From: Spirometra erinaceieuropaei
Taxonomy: Eukaryota; Platyhelminthes; Cestoda; Diphyllobothriidea; Diphyllobothriidae
Direction: 5' to 3'
NCBI GenBank assembly: GCA_902702965.1
Contig: CACRXP010000001.1
Coordinates: forward strand, 1,446,176-1,510,175
Length of the DNA: 64,000 nt
Positions 25,351 through 37,376 of this stretch are shown piece after piece. The notes beneath the pieces were generated by a model. It saw only the letters and a program-made list of their open reading frames with translations, was not told where the DNA came from and searched no databases. The position numbers were made by a program, and so were the translations under genes. Position 1 is the first letter of the stretch; each line of letters starts with the position of its first letter.

Positions 25351-26681
25351 GCGTCAACTGCCTGTCCTATCACTCTCACTAAAACATGGTAATCGATCAC
25401 CTGAGATGCCACATTGTCAGGCGGGTGTAAAATACTGTACAAAGTACACGCCGTCCCGTAAAGTCTGCGAAAGGGTCTACCACAACCGGGTAATAGGCGT
25501 CCGCAATTGGATGGGTATTTTTGAAGATGTACTGGAAAATTCAGTATCCTAATTAAACCCGAAAGATACACTGATTTTTTGGTTGCAATTGCCAAGTACG
25601 GTCTTCAGATTTAGGGATCCGGTGTGTAACAAGATCATCCGGACTAGTGGACAAGCATTTTATGATGCTCACTAAATTTGCGAACGGTTGAGGCTGGTAG
25701 CCTGAACTTTATGCATTCTTTTCTCAACAAGTAAGTAAACATCGCACGTGGGATCTGTGGATAGGCAAATTATAGGTCTTGTTTTGCAAACTAACAAAAG
25801 ATTACCGTTCGACCTGTTGTTCACCAGGAACGAGTAGCCTTGGGTCTATGTCTTACCCTGCACTGCTGTGGGTGCTAACATCTTTTATCTTTCATTACCA
25901 CCCAAAGTAATTGCCAGGGATGATGTATGGTCTACGCCCTTCATAGGCGTTGATATTCTTAATTTTCTTCGAGAATGTTTGAGCTGACGCTGTCTTTAGT
26001 TTCTTTGTGTCATTTCATTTATAGTAGGTCCAGCGAATCTCTTTGGTCAAAATATTATAGTAGGACTACACGTTTTACGTCTTAGTTGTCCTACAAAAAA
26101 TGCCCACGAGAAAGACAACGCTCCTAAATGCTTCCACAATCTCGCCCAGAATGGGCTACGATTCTGTCTTACGCTTCCTAATTGAATAGTCTATCTTATA
26201 AAGCTGCACGACGATGGCTTCCGCAGGTTCAATGCCACCAAATCTTTCTGTAACTCATGGGGCTACTCAACTATCTGCCGGACTATAGTCTGGACTTCAC
26301 GGAAAAAGGATCTTCTGTTCTCTGACCTGCGATCATGCCTGTCGCCATGTCTCGCTGTCTAGACTCTCGATCTGCGGTTGTGCGTGTCCGTCCGTCTCCC
26401 CCACGATTATGAGCTAATATGACGTAGGCAGACGACTAAGGGAGACGAAGAGGTTTGGGTGTTGCACAATATGGGAAGTTAACTAGTCGTCGGCAAACGA
26501 ATACGTCATTGTCTCCCCCCTCTGTGCACGTTAGCTGTGTTATCTGAACAACTCCCTCCTTCGATTCTCCGGCCTCTTGCCTTTCATATCTTACTCATAC
26601 TGTTGGCCATGCTTTTACCACGTGAATTATAAAGATCTCAGCCATACCCATTCGTTCTTTTTTCTGATTCTGAAACCAAGG
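25351..26681. other. Upstream region of the ankyrin-DHHC gene
   Basis: No repeat family or protein is recognised. It should contain the promoter and 5' UTR of the gene starting at 26682 if that ATG is the true start, but no TATA box or other clear core element is evident. Confidence 0.4.
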
Positions 26682-27101
26682 ATGTGGGCCTTTACGCGCC
26701 AGCCCACTATTTGCCCATCTGAAACCATCAGTAACTCCTTTACCGAAGACGAAAACGGCTGCGATGTTAACCTCAATGACCTTCTCTTAAGCAGCATCGA
26801 GAGGGTGGGCGTTTTATGCCTACTAACGAAACTTCGGCGCGGGGAGAACTCAGCGCTGTCCCATCCCGCGGATTGGCTCCAATCAAGGTCGCCACGTACA
26901 GGTTTCACCCCCCTACAGGCTGCCTGCTCTCGTAACTTTCCGGTGCTCACAGTGATGTTGCTCGAAGCTGGCGCAGATCCGAACGCTACCACCGCTGCAG
27001 GAGGTTCGACTGCTGCTCATTTGGCGGCAGGCGTTGGAAACCCGTTCCTTCTGCATGTTCTCTCCCTCTATGGAGGCAATCTTAACATTCCCGATGCTAA
27101 G
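26682..27101 (+). CDS. Ankyrin-DHHC gene exon 1
   Basis: The ATG at 26682 has A at -3 (CCAAGGATGT) and is the only ATG of the frame before the conserved part, but the frame is open further upstream, so an earlier spliced start cannot be excluded. After a nonconserved N-terminus of about 75 residues come ankyrin repeats 1 and 2 (LLEAGADPNA and GGNLNIPDAK). It ends at AAG before GTAAGC, phase 0. Confidence 0.85.
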
Positions 27102-30100
27102 GTAAGCTGTTGAATGCAACTTAGGCGATCCCCTTTTTACGCCTTCTGAAGCCTCTTTTAGTTTAAGACTGATTTCAGAGTGAATTCAAACGGGCCAATC
27201 CGGTTTTAGCTGTGGAGGCAATTTTTTGGAGCCAGGACGAGTTACAGTATCATCGCCTTAGGCGAGTGTAGTAGAGTTGGGTGTCGACTGTTAAGGCCTT
27301 ACGTAGGCGTAGGTAAAATTCCCTGCCACTAAGAAACCGTAGTTAGTGCGCTTTTTCTAAGCTAAAAATTTGCCGTAAAGGTAATCAGTGTGTCATACCA
27401 CCTCGCGGGTGCTTATCCCTCAGACTCGCTCGCTCTTCTCGCTGCTAATAAAACGAGAGATTTTAAATTTTTATTCTTGAGTTGTTTGTCGCCGCTAGCC
27501 GGGTAGACGAGTGCCACTTTCGCGTGGCACGCACTATTTCCGACCGTGACTGACATGCGGTGATCCCAGGCCCCAACCGGTAGATTGGCCGACTGGACCT
27601 CGATAGCAAATAAGCCAGAAATGGCCATCCCAGTCTCTCTCATCTTTGTTGCCTAGGCAAGATAATCGTGAGGCATCAAATTGACTCATTAGGCTTATGA
27701 GTGAATACGGTACAGGCATATGGGTCGATCACACTTAGCAAGCCTTCAGTAACCTACTGCGAACTTAGACCTTCTCTGCGATTACGGGATCGAGAATTGA
27801 GTTAAGGTCTCACTTTCTCTGTGTCATATGCGGCCAGTTTGGCAGCCTACTGATTATAATCTTCTTTTTTTAATTGCCCATCGGTTTTTCCTGTCCTTGC
27901 GAGTTTTCCTATTTCCACTTTAAATTTGCGCAGAGACTGGTTCTGTCGGGGAGGCCACCACCCCTGTAAAGTTACGACCAATTATTACCTATCCTTCATC
28001 ACCTACTTAAACATTGTTAGTAACCGCTTTAATTTACACTAGGGTAGAGTGCCCATCCATTCGGCGGCTGAGAATGGCAACGCGCACGCTCTTGTCTGGC
28101 TGCTGGACGTCGAGAAAGTCTGCACCCTAGACGTAAAAGACAACTTCGGACTCACCCCACTTCACCTCGCCTGTTTACAGGGCGACCGAATCATCCTTGA
28201 GTGTCTTCTGGCGTCCCTTCATCACTCTCGTCCGTTGGCACCAACCGCCAGTGTTGAGGTCCCCATCGCCAACCCTATACTATGTCAGGACAATATGGGC
28301 AACACCTGTCTGAATGCTGCTTTCGCCGAACATGTAGGAAGATCTTTATTTTTTTGTCCATTATTTTGTTCATTCGGTAGAAAATGATGTCTTCCAATTT
28401 GATATTCGCAGGAAGGGTATAATTCGGTTTTCAAGAACTTTTCCAATTCCCGAATAATTTTAAACCCGACCTGCCGTTACACATGCATTCAGGATTTCCA
28501 AACTACAAGCCGTGTATTTTCCGCTTACGAAAACCATACATTTCTCTATGGTACAAAGAGGGGACTACATGGGATTCATAAAATTAAGCAGTTGGCTTGA
28601 GCTATATTGTTAACTTAACAAGCTGCATTGGTAAATGCGGAGACATGACGTTTTATGAACGGCCATTTCACGGTATAAAAAAATCTCACAATTATAAAAT
28701 TTTTAGAACCCGACTATACCCTTCCTTCGAGTATAAAATTGGAAGAAGACGTCATTTTCCACCGAACGAGCAGGAGAATGAATATTTTTATGCATGTTTT
28801 TCATGAAACATAATTGAATTTTTAAGGGCATCGAAACTCAATGAGAAAAGTGCATGTTACTTAAGTAGCAATTTTTTACAGAGTGTAGTTTTTTGCATGC
28901 GGCCGGAAAGGAATTTGTTCGCAAGCCGGCATCCTGAGGTAATTGATTTATTATAGGATTACGCTGCACGATGACTAATTTTACATCCCTACTTAAATCT
29001 TTTCGAAACGGAAATGCATTTCGGCATTTCGATTGACATTTCCTGAGTTAGCCCTACTGTATATGGAATGCGGACGTGTTGTCCTTGATAACTCTTATTG
29101 ACTGAAGCGTTATCTCAATCCCCCTTAATGGCAATATCGCCAATTAGTCCCCCCTTATAGTGTGACTGATTAGAAATAAGCAAGTTCGGCTTTGGTGCAG
29201 AAGGAGTACTTGGAGCAGTTTAATTTCCTACCAAAACCCATCATGCTACTGATAAGTGATCTTGACTCGTTTCACCCTCCAGGTTTGTTTTCTTTCAAAG
29301 AGCCCAAGCAGCTTGTCGGAATCGCCTTCAACATCAGCTGTCTACTTGACTGTTCATAGAATGACGTCGTTTGCTACTGTGGAGACCGGCAGCCTTTTAA
29401 TCTCATCTCGAAGTAGTCTACTGGGTTATTAAAGATACGAGCATTGAAGTCGTATTGTTTGTACTTGGGCCACCTATCTTTTCACTATAGGTAGGAAGGC
29501 ACCAAGAGTCATTAAATGTAGACTGAAGTCCTTAAACAGGGCGTAAAATGGTTCTCGGCCCTAGATGCAATTTTTCGGGCAGTCTACAGAAACTACATTC
29601 GGTAAAAAAATGTTACTTAAGTAGTGCGCATCTGTTCCATTGACATTCGGCATCCTTGTAAACTCAAACATACTTTGCAAAAATCGCACAAAATGTCCTT
29701 TCCTCTTAAAAGGTAGTCAAATTTTGTATTCCAAAGAAAGAACATCTTCCAGTTTTTAAAAACCTTTTAATTCCTGAATAATTTTGAATCCGACCTGCCG
29801 TCGCCCTTCCGTTTAGGCCTTTTTAACCACAAACTGTACACTTTCCGCGCAAAGGCAATCATACAGTCTTATAAGTTATTGATTAGGTACCATAAAGGGT
29901 TCATATAATTCTGTAACGGATGCAGCTTATGTTGTATACTTCATAAAGAGCATTAATAAACGAACAGATACGATGGTATTCGAATGGGCATTTCACGGTT
30001 TTAAAAAATTCTATAACTGCGAACTCTGAAACTAAAAGATACCTTTTCTTTGAGTATAAAATTTGAAGGCTCAATTGGTTACCAGATGGATAAAAGAATA

Positions 30101-33100
30101 GATATCTTGTATTTCCTCTCTATTAAATGTATTTGAATTTATATGGGTCAAAAAATAAAACGGGCGAAATCGACAGTTCGACCGTCGTTGCCGGCGATGT
30201 TCACCGTGTGCTCCACTGAACGGTGGAACAGACAGAACACAGTGACTCGCGCGGACAAAATCACACTACCTAATTTTTCATTCTTGCTGAGTGTGATTTT
30301 TGCAGGCTGCCAGAAAGAAACACGTTCAGTAGTCGGTATCTTGGCGGGCTGGCTTATGCACATACGTAATTTAGAAATGGAACGAGCAAAACATCGGCAC
30401 TTTCAGCAAAATATCAGTCTTTATATGGGCGCTCCGCAGTGCATTCATAATCGTAGAACAGGGCCTAAAAGTGAGCAAAGATGGCAAAATGGGCTCAGTT
30501 TAAGGATAAAGGCATGTTCTCACATTTGCGATGGAAAAATGCCAGTATTTCTTTTTAGCAACATGAAAGAAATGGCCAAAAGGGTCAAATTTTTCCTTGG
30601 TATCACTGCGTAAGAATGTAAAGTGCACAGACATCCGTCAATGGAATACAATATTAAAGGACTCCTTAAGGAGGGAAATTATTAGAGACAGTTTTCTAAC
30701 TTATCGAAGTCATATTCGTTGTTGAATTTTGTCGTGGGTGTTCATTTTATTTGGTGATAAGGTCTCCTGTTTGAATGAGTCTTTAAATGTGACATAAGCG
30801 ACCTTCTAAATGAGACAGAACACCTAAATGCTCACTCTTTCGGTAAATGCCTTAAGACATATCTTATTCTACAGGTTTTAATAACGAAATAAAACAAAAT
30901 CTACCTTAATGGGAAAGCGATTGACGACACTGAGAGCCATGAAGTATTCAGCGATCTCAGACTCAACGTAATGCAGAACAAATGAAAAGTGCAAATTGAT
31001 ATCACGGAAGAGAAGTTCTCGTTATATGCGCAAAATTATATGTTAACTATTACACCTATCAATTCTATTTAAATCGATTTGTCACTGACCCGCCTGGCAA
31101 TACGTGGCCTTATGAAAACGCTTGTTCCTATGACGTTCTTATCGTCAAGATCAAGCAAAATCCTGTTTGTCTTATTGTACCGCATCTCAATCAATTCACA
31201 AGCGTAAAGAATACCACGAATCCTCCGGAAACCGTCTTGGAGTCTATACTAACAACAGAGGCTGCTGGCAAACCGCCATACCTGAAATAGCACTACAGTG
31301 AGGGACCGATCTCATGAAATGTTGACTGAAATTCTGAAATGCGTTTTCGATTAGAAAGGATTGCTTGGACGCGGTTGTAATACTGATTACCTTACGGCAT
31401 AATCCTATAATGATTTGGACTCGACAGGATGTGAACTTCTGAATGCACTGTTTTTCGAATTCCTGTAGAAACCGTACTCGGCAAGAAATGACTACTTAAG
31501 TAGCATGCATTTTCCCATTTATTTCTGATGGTTTTGCAAATTCAAATATATTTTATAGAAACCACGAACAAAATAGGCGTTCTTTCAGTCGTTTGATAGA
31601 GAATTATGTCACCTTTATGTTTTATACTCGAAGAAGGAGAACAATTAGGTTTTAGAAAAGTTGTCTGATTCCCGAATAATTTGGAGTCTGATCAGTCGTT
31701 GCCTTAGCGCTTAGTGATTTCACTTTACAAGGTGCATGCGTTCCGCGTAAAGAAAATCACATATTCTTCCGTGCCCTTAAAAACATACCATATGCAGTCC
31801 ATCAAATTTTGCAATGGACGCGGATTATTTTGTACATTTCATGAGGAGCAGTGGTAAACGGACAGGTAAGACGACATATGAATAGACATTGCGTGGTCTT
31901 AGAAAATTTCACAATTAGAAACTTTTAAAACCTTATTATACTCCTTCGAACATAAAATATAAAGATGATATAATTGTCTATCAAACGACTGAAGGAAAGC
32001 CTATTCTTATTTATGGTTTGTCTAAGATATATTTGAATTTGCAAGACCGCCAAAAATTAATAGGCAAAATGTGTGCGAGTACGGTTTCTACAGGGTTTGA
32101 AAAGTAGTGTATTCAAAAGCTGACACCCTGTCAAGTCTGAAATATTATAGGATTATGCCGCAAAATAATCAGTATAACAACGGCGCCTAAATAATACTTC
32201 CTAATTGAAAAAGCATTTCAGAATTTCGGTTGAAATTTCATGACATAGGTCACCTGCGGTATTAATAACGAAAATCTGAGTTCCGACGCCCATCCTTTTA
32301 ACCTGTGGGGGGGGGGGGGTTGTTACATTCGTAGGGTTTTTTCAACTGTTCCAGTGTTGCCTTAGCTTGCCGTCGTCTCGATTGTTGATCCGTTCGTCCA
32401 AGACTCACGTAAAACATCTGATGCTCGCATGCTCGAGGTTAGCAAGTTCAGTAAAAAATCGAGCCAATCGTTATTTTGGAAGAACACGGACAAACATCTA
32501 TTCACTCCGAATGACCAGTTTTCATGCTGTCTTGTATTTTGAAACTTAGCAATACATCGTCTCCCGTAATTTTTAGGGTTACATGTCACGCAACCGAGCA
32601 CAGCGCAAAGCAGTAGGTCGCGCCATCTTTTGGAGTCTTCTTTCGAACTCACCCGAAGATGCTGCTTCGCTGCTGACCTCGGGTAACCAGCTGGGTCATC
32701 GACCGCTCGAGTCTTTTATCTCCTCGGCCCACGCCAACCAATGGGCCTTCCACGGACTCCTTCTGTTCTCAACCCTTGTACTGCCTCTTCTGCGCCCACG
32801 TACCATCGCGACCGCACTGACCGGGTTCCAACGTCTTCTGATCGGCCTTCAGTTTTTTGCCCCCCTGCTTCTCGCAGTGCTTGCCTGTCTGGGACAATGG
32901 GCCACGGCGTCAGTTCTACCCGTTTACGCCACTGCCAGCCTCCTTGCCGTCCTCGTGACCCAGCAACAACATCGCACTTGTGACGGCACCGAGCAGCAGA
33001 ACCCCCTGCTCGCTGGTCTATTCTTCTCTGGAGCCGTCTGCGTCAGCGTCTACGACCTTCTGCGCTTTCAGCCGAGTCTAGAAGGTACGCTTGGTTGGGT

Positions 33101-33788
33101 TCGTTTTCTGCCCGGCTGCCTCGGTTATCCTCTCTGGTTCATAACTTTTGGGGCCTTGTGTATGACCGATCCAGGCCGCCTGTTGCCTCAAAACGCCTTT
33201 CGGACGGGGTTCGCCCGCCTGGTGGAGTCATCCACCGTCCCGTTTCTACAGGACGTGAAGAACCTCATGGTCAACCCCACGCTGCCCAATAAACTGCCTG
33301 AACTGCCCAACTACTCAGAGACATACTGTCCTTCCTGTGATGTTCTTCTCCCTTCAGTGGACATCTACGTGAAACATTGCAAGTTGTGTAAGCGTTGTTA
33401 CGTCGGTCATGACCACCACTGCCTCTTCCTTTACAACTGTGTGGCTGGCAGAAATGTTAGACTTTTCCTCTTGTTCCTCTTTCTCACTGCCCTGAGTGCT
33501 CTCGTTTTCTCCGCGACTGCTCTCATCTACGCCTGTCACCGCTGTGGACGCGATAAGACGGTGGGAGAAAATTATCCGGGAGTCTACAGAGCCTATATGC
33601 TCGCGTCTTGTGCCTTGCACACCCTGCCCTGCCTCTCTGTCCTTCTCTTAGCCAATCTTACGGTCGGAGTTTGGCTGGTTGTCCTCATTAGACGCCAACT
33701 CCTTCAATTTAAACACCAACACTCCGCGCTAATTGGTCGGTTTGGGCTTTGGCGTGTTTTGTTGGGCCTACAACGGTCGCAAGTCTGA
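26682..33788 (+). CDS. Ankyrin-repeat DHHC palmitoyltransferase (ZDHHC17/ZDHHC13-like)
   Basis: This predicted S-acyltransferase transfers palmitate from acyl-CoA to cysteines of target proteins, probably at Golgi or endomembranes. Exons 26682-27101, 28043-28333 and 32577-33788 join in phase 0 to 640 codons; human ZDHHC17 has 632. Residues about 80-250 hold about five ankyrin repeats (TGFTPLQAAC, GGSTAAHLAA, VPIHSAAENGN, GLTPLHLACLQGD, GNTCLNAAFAEHG), the substrate-recognition part of HIP14-type enzymes. Hydrophobic segments follow, four before and two after the cysteine-rich domain at residues 487-540, which has CPSC, HCKLCKRC and the catalytic DHHC (codons from 33411, residues 516-519), then NCVAGRN. 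The combination of ankyrins and DHHC is diagnostic of this subfamily. No disabling mutation is seen. Confidence 0.9.
27102..28042 (+). other. Intron 1 of the ankyrin-DHHC gene
   Basis: A 941-bp intron with a SINE fragment at about 27550-27655; otherwise unassigned. Confidence 0.7.
27550..27655 (+). mobile_element. SINE body fragment
   Basis: ATAAGCCAGAAATGGCCATC and the following CAGTCTCTCTCATCTTTGTT match the body of the SINE at 51430-51575 (there reversed). The tRNA-like head is not clear here. Confidence 0.5.
28043..28333 (+). CDS. Ankyrin-DHHC gene exon 2
   Basis: The acceptor TTTACACTAG ends at 28042 and a GTAGGA donor follows 28333; both ends are phase 0. It encodes ankyrin repeats 3 and 4 (VPIHSAAENGNAHALVWLL and GLTPLHLACLQGDRIILECLL) and the start of repeat 5. 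The donor sits within a few tens of bases of a truncated MITE. Confidence 0.88.
28340..29064. mobile_element. MITE, subfamily A, left part missing
   Basis: It begins within the left arm (TTCATTCGGTAGAAAATG), runs through the middle and the complete right arm, and ends ACATTTCCTGAGTTAGCCCTACTG before TA. The conserved blocks ATGAATATTTTTATGC and TTACTTAAGTAGC are present. The missing left end abuts the exon 2 donor. Confidence 0.8.
29579..30130. mobile_element. Diverged MITE remnant, subfamily B-like
   Basis: Blocks such as GAAACTACATTCGGTAAAAA, TTACTTAAGTAGTG, CCTGAATAATTTTGAATCCG and GGGCATTTCACGGTTTTAAA follow the family order, but both terminal repeats are missing. Confidence 0.6.
30165..30250 (-). 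mobile_element. Short LINE 3'-UTR tail
   Basis: CAGTTCGACCGTCGTTGCCG, the CACCGTGTGCTCC block and ACAGTGACTCGCG are the reverse complement of the last 80 bases of the LINE UTR, as at 19560-19640. An open frame of 156 codons starting here (30143) is chance. Confidence 0.6.
31296..32259. mobile_element. MITE, subfamily B, complete
   Basis: CAGTGAGGGACCGATCTC follows TA at 31294-31295, and the inverted end TAGGTCACCTGCG lies before TA at 32260-32261. Both arms carry CATGAAATGTTG-type and GCATTTTCGATTAG-type blocks and ACTACTTAAGTAGC (mutated on the right). Length is 964 bp and it is noncoding. Confidence 0.8.
32307..32319 (+). repeat. Poly-G run of 13
   Basis: A homopolymer in the intron just upstream of the last exon of the ankyrin-DHHC gene; its length may be subject to sequencing error. 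Confidence 0.9.
32577..33788 (+). CDS. Ankyrin-DHHC gene exon 3 (transmembrane and catalytic part)
   Basis: The acceptor AATTTTTAG ends at 32576 and the exon runs open for 403 codons to TGA at 33786-33788. It finishes the last ankyrin repeat (GYMSRNRAQRKAVG), then encodes four hydrophobic helices, the cytosolic DHHC cysteine-rich domain (33324-33480) and two more helices, ending in a short basic tail. Its GC content and codon use differ clearly from the AT-rich MITEs around it. No AATAAA is seen in the next 150 bases. Confidence 0.95.
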   Translation, partial: GYMSRNRAQRKAVGRAIFWSLLSNSPEDAASLLTSGNQLGHRPLESFISSAHANQWAFHGLLLFSTLVLPLLRPRTIATALTGFQRLLIGLQFFAPLLLAVLACLGQWATASVLPVYATASLLAVLVTQQQHRTCDGTEQQNPLLAGLFFSGAVCVSVYDLLRFQPSLEGTLGWVRFLPGCLGYPLWFITFGALCMTDPGRLLPQNAFRTGFARLVESSTVPFLQDVKNLMVNPTLPNKLPELPNYSETYCPSCDVLLPSVDIYVKHCKLCKRCYVGHDHHCLFLYNCVAGRNVRLFLLFLFLTALSALVFSATALIYACHRCGRDKTVGENYPGVYRAYMLASCALHTLPCLSVLLLANLTVGVWLVVLIRRQLLQFKHQHSALIGRFGLWRVLLGLQRSQV

Positions 33789-35070
33789 GGCTGTGATTAG
33801 GATTGTTTTTTTCTGACCAGGGGTTTTTATTATTTTGACTGCATTTTCCCTTTTTTGTACTTTGTTATTTTATGAAGCTTTTCTTTACTCAGTTGTCTAA
33901 TACTTAATTCACAGTCCAACGCACTTTTACTACAGAATGTCCTAAAAAGTCACCACATATGTTTGTGGAACCGAGGGCGTTTCGCGATACTGGCGTAATG
34001 GCACGGTCACTTACTTAGTAGAAGCGCGAAAGTTCGAGTTCCAGGTGCATGTGCAAGAAGACTGGTCGCGCATCGGAACACTGTGTTTATCGTTCTGCTC
34101 ATTCTAACTCGTGCACGAGTCCATCGTCAGAGACAGCAGCTACAAGAGAACGAGGGACAGTTATAGGACGTGTTAACCAATGATCGATCGATGACGCAAG
34201 ACTGGAGGTGACTGCGCAGGGCTCCGTACTCCACCGTGCTCAGTAAAGTCATGAAATTGAAAGACCGGTTAAATCCCGAGAAACAGCTTGCTGTAGCATG
34301 TCGAATCCCGTGCCAAAATTGCCATTTTGATTACCCAGTTCGCGAGCGTTTCCGAAGGCTGGCGAAGGCTAGCCAGACATCATCAATTGGAGAGACACTG
34401 ATGCCCACACCACGTCCGTTTGCAGGCAACTTGGCGCTCAGATGTCGGAAACTCACGCGCTGAGGGGAAATACGCGTACCGGGGATAGACAGGAACTCGC
34501 TATTCGGACACTTGCTTGAATCTATAATTATATGAGAAAAGCGATGGAACAAAGGGCAAAGCTCACCCGTTATCTCTTGTGACTACTCATAGCCTACGTC
34601 AGATATGCACCTCCAACTTTACTGTTGTGAAGTTACTTGAACGAGCTGGAAAAGATATGGTCTACTCGTGAGATTTCTTTCATCAGTCAGCCGACAGGTT
34701 TGTTCAGCTCCTTCAACCTAACCTGCTCTACAGATCCAGGCCGCAGACCGACGGTTTTACCGGGGCGAATCCGAATGACCAAATTCTACTCGTACGCTGC
34801 CCCGTTGCCTTTCGTGTGCCTCAGCTGATGAACCCAGGAAAGAACCCAAAAGCACGGACTATTTGGTTCTTCCTTTGCAGACTCTTCCACTCACCCGAAA
34901 CTATCAATGTCGATTAGCCGCAAATGTACTTCTCGGGAGTTGTATTATGGTCTCCAAATTTGTGTATGCGAATCCCCTCGTTTTTTGCCCTACTGGTCAG
35001 CCTATATCTTGTAGGTTCAGATAGCTAGCTGTCTACGTAGGTACGACTGCTTGACTGATGTAAGTAGATG
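33789..35070. other. 3' flank of the ankyrin-DHHC gene
   Basis: It contains a decayed Penelope-like tail (about 34025-34250). The rest, including 34260-35070, is unassigned. Confidence 0.5.
34025..34250 (-). mobile_element. Decayed Penelope-like element tail
   Basis: On the minus strand it has GTCTCTGACGATGGACTCG, a perfect short stem CTCGTGCACGAG, then AGAACGATAAACACAGTGTTC and GCGCGACCAGTC. This is colinear with the copy at 13800-14060. The block from GTTAACCAATG to GACTGGAGGTGACTGCGCAG at 34170-34220 is also shared with 13978-14020. Confidence 0.5.
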
Positions 35071-35072
35071 TA

Positions 35073-36060
35073 CAGTGTGTGGCTGATCTCATGAAATGTT
35101 GGCTGAAATTCTGAAATACGTTTTCGATTAGGAAGGATTACTTGGTCGCAGCTGTAATATTGGTTATCTTGCGGCATAATCTTATAACATTTCGGACTCG
35201 GCAGGATGTGAGCTTCTGAATACACTGCTTTTCGAACTCCTGTAGAAACCGTAATCGGTAAAAAAAATGACTACTTAAGTAGCCTACATTTTCCCATTTA
35301 TTTTTGATGGTCCTGCAAATTGCAGTATATCTCATAGAAACCACGAACAAAAACAGGCTTTCGTTCAGTCGTTTGATAGAGAATTATGTCCTAATTGTAC
35401 TTGATACTCGAAAAAGGAGTATAACTAGGTTTAAAAAAGCTTTCTAATTGCCGAATAATTTGGAGCCTGGTCATTCGTTGCAGGAGCGCTTAGTGATTGC
35501 AGTCTTCAAGTTGCATGCGTTCCGCGTAAAGAAAATCAAATATTCTATGCCTTTTAAGAGATATCATATTGTCCATAAAATTGTGCAATGGATGCGGACC
35601 ATGTTGTACATTTCATGAGGAGCTCTTGTAAACGGCGGGGTACTATGCTATGTGAATGGACATTGCGAGGTCTTAAAAAATCTCATAATTAGAGACTTTT
35701 TAAGACCTAATTATATTCCTTTCTTGAGTATAAAATATAAAGAAGACGTGATTCTCTACTAATTGACTAAAAGAAAACTCATTTTTGTTTATGGTTTCTA
35801 TAAGATATATTTGAATTTGCATGACCATCGAAAATCAATGGGAAAAATGCATGCCACTTAAGTAGTCATTTTTCACCGAGTGCGGTTTCTACAGGAGATC
35901 GAAAAGCAGTGTATTCAGATGCTGACATCCTGCCGAGTCCGAAATTTTATAAGATTATGCCGCTAGTAACCAGTATTACAACCGCGAACAGGTAATCCTT
36001 CCTAATCGAAAACGCATTTCAGAATTTCCGGCAACACTTCATGAAATGGGTCACTCACTG
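35073..36060. mobile_element. MITE, subfamily B, complete with TA duplication
   Basis: TA at 35071-35072 and 36061-36062 flank CAGTGTGTGGCTGATCTC and its inverted end GGGTCACTCACTG. It is 988 bp long with two arms and an AT-rich centre, and has no coding capacity. The ACTACTTAAGTAGC palindrome is present in the left arm and as CCACTTAAGTAGTC in the right. Confidence 0.85.
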
Positions 36061-36062
36061 TA

Positions 36063-37374
36063 TTTAACAGTCAGGGTCAATGGTTACTGCACTTTACCCC
36101 TTATTCTTTACGAAGATCATAGCTCTTCGGGCCCCCTTTTCGAAACCCGACGTTTAACTTTCGATCCAAACTCTTAACTTTCTGGATACTGTTCTGTGGG
36201 GCTGCGGAATAACACCTTAGAGACGTGCCAACTTCCGCAGATATCGAGGTTTATGCGGTGTGTCATTCAACAGGAGACGAGAGATGAAGCCACTTATCAC
36301 CCAGCATGTTCCGCCTCTGTCAACTGACAAGAATGTTTACGAAATTTACGACTCTATGTCGTACGCGCATCTGGGACTTTGAACATTCGCACGGAAGTTC
36401 AACACAGCTGAGCTCGTCATGTCGAGTCGCTGAGTCTGTACATACTCGGATTTCCTAGTGTACGTAGACGGGCCTGACATGGTGCCGAACGGTTGGAATC
36501 CCACTCCAGACGGAAGACCTGGGACTCGCATCTCGCATTTATAATTCGAATAAGACTGTCTCAGAATCGCATAAAAGCCGCCTGAGGCCAGCTCTGTGAC
36601 ACTGAGTTCGTTCAAACTCTGTGGGAACAGCTAGTCCATACCACGAAGTATTGCCGACAAGGACGACAGAAAATAACGTATTTGCTCTCACTTGCCCTCA
36701 TCAGTTAGCTACAGTACACCGCGGGGTTAGAGGTGTCCGTAATTACGAGACAGGCCGAAAAATCTACATTCTGGTATACAATCTATACAGATTGGCACAC
36801 GCCGCTATGCAGCTGAAAAAAGGTATGCGAAGTTATGCAGTTCTTCCATTTGGCAACAGAATCCACTTGATTATCCGGCCTTTTTATCATCATTGGCCAG
36901 AAGTAGCGAAACTTCAAGCAAATTCTCCAAAAATTGGCGAGTCGCAGCAAAAATCGATCGTTTTCATTCCGAAATTCGATCGTGTGAGAGTAGTAGGCGT
37001 CCGTGAGCAGGTCGATCAAACTACTTAGAAATTTGGTTTTATTTCTTGAAGAGCGGAGGCAGCGAAACCTCCACAAAGTAGCGTTTTTATTGTTGTAGCA
37101 TAGAGGTATGAAGCCTCCGATTTGATTAGTCATGTTTTTAGTGCAACACCGCATTTCGCATATCACGAGACCGCGAACTGGTCAAACTGTGCAACGGTTA
37201 AAGTGCCGCCTGGGCAAGGCTTTCTAAGAGTGAATAGTTTCCCGTTTTCAGAAAATGAACAAGACGCTAAATGGTTTCAGCAGTTTTGTTTCAGACACGG
37301 CGCCAATTCGGGCACATCTAGTGACGATTCTCGACTGCACTCACTATTCAATCAGATCGGCAGAAGTGCATATA
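36063..37374. other. Unassigned stretch between MITEs
   Basis: Overlapping open frames of 135 codons (plus, 36621-37028) and 127 codons (minus, 36783-37166) show no recognisable domain. No repeat family is evident. Confidence 0.35.
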
Positions 37375-37376
37375 TA

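Larger units (their letters stand above)
28334..32576 (+). other. Intron 2 of the ankyrin-DHHC gene, mostly MITEs
   Basis: This 4.2-kb intron contains a subfamily A MITE (28340-29064), a subfamily B remnant (29579-30130), a LINE tail fragment (30165-30250) and a complete subfamily B MITE (31296-32259). A poly-G run at 32307-32319 lies 260 bases before the acceptor. Unassigned: 29065-29578 and 30260-31290. Confidence 0.75.

Noticed and set aside
30143..30613. Open frame of 156 codons on the plus strand
   Set aside because: It starts inside a reversed LINE tail and has no recognisable domain; treated as chance.
36621..37166. Overlapping open frames on both strands
   Set aside because: Neither resembles a known protein; overlap on opposite strands in AT-poor DNA often occurs by chance.
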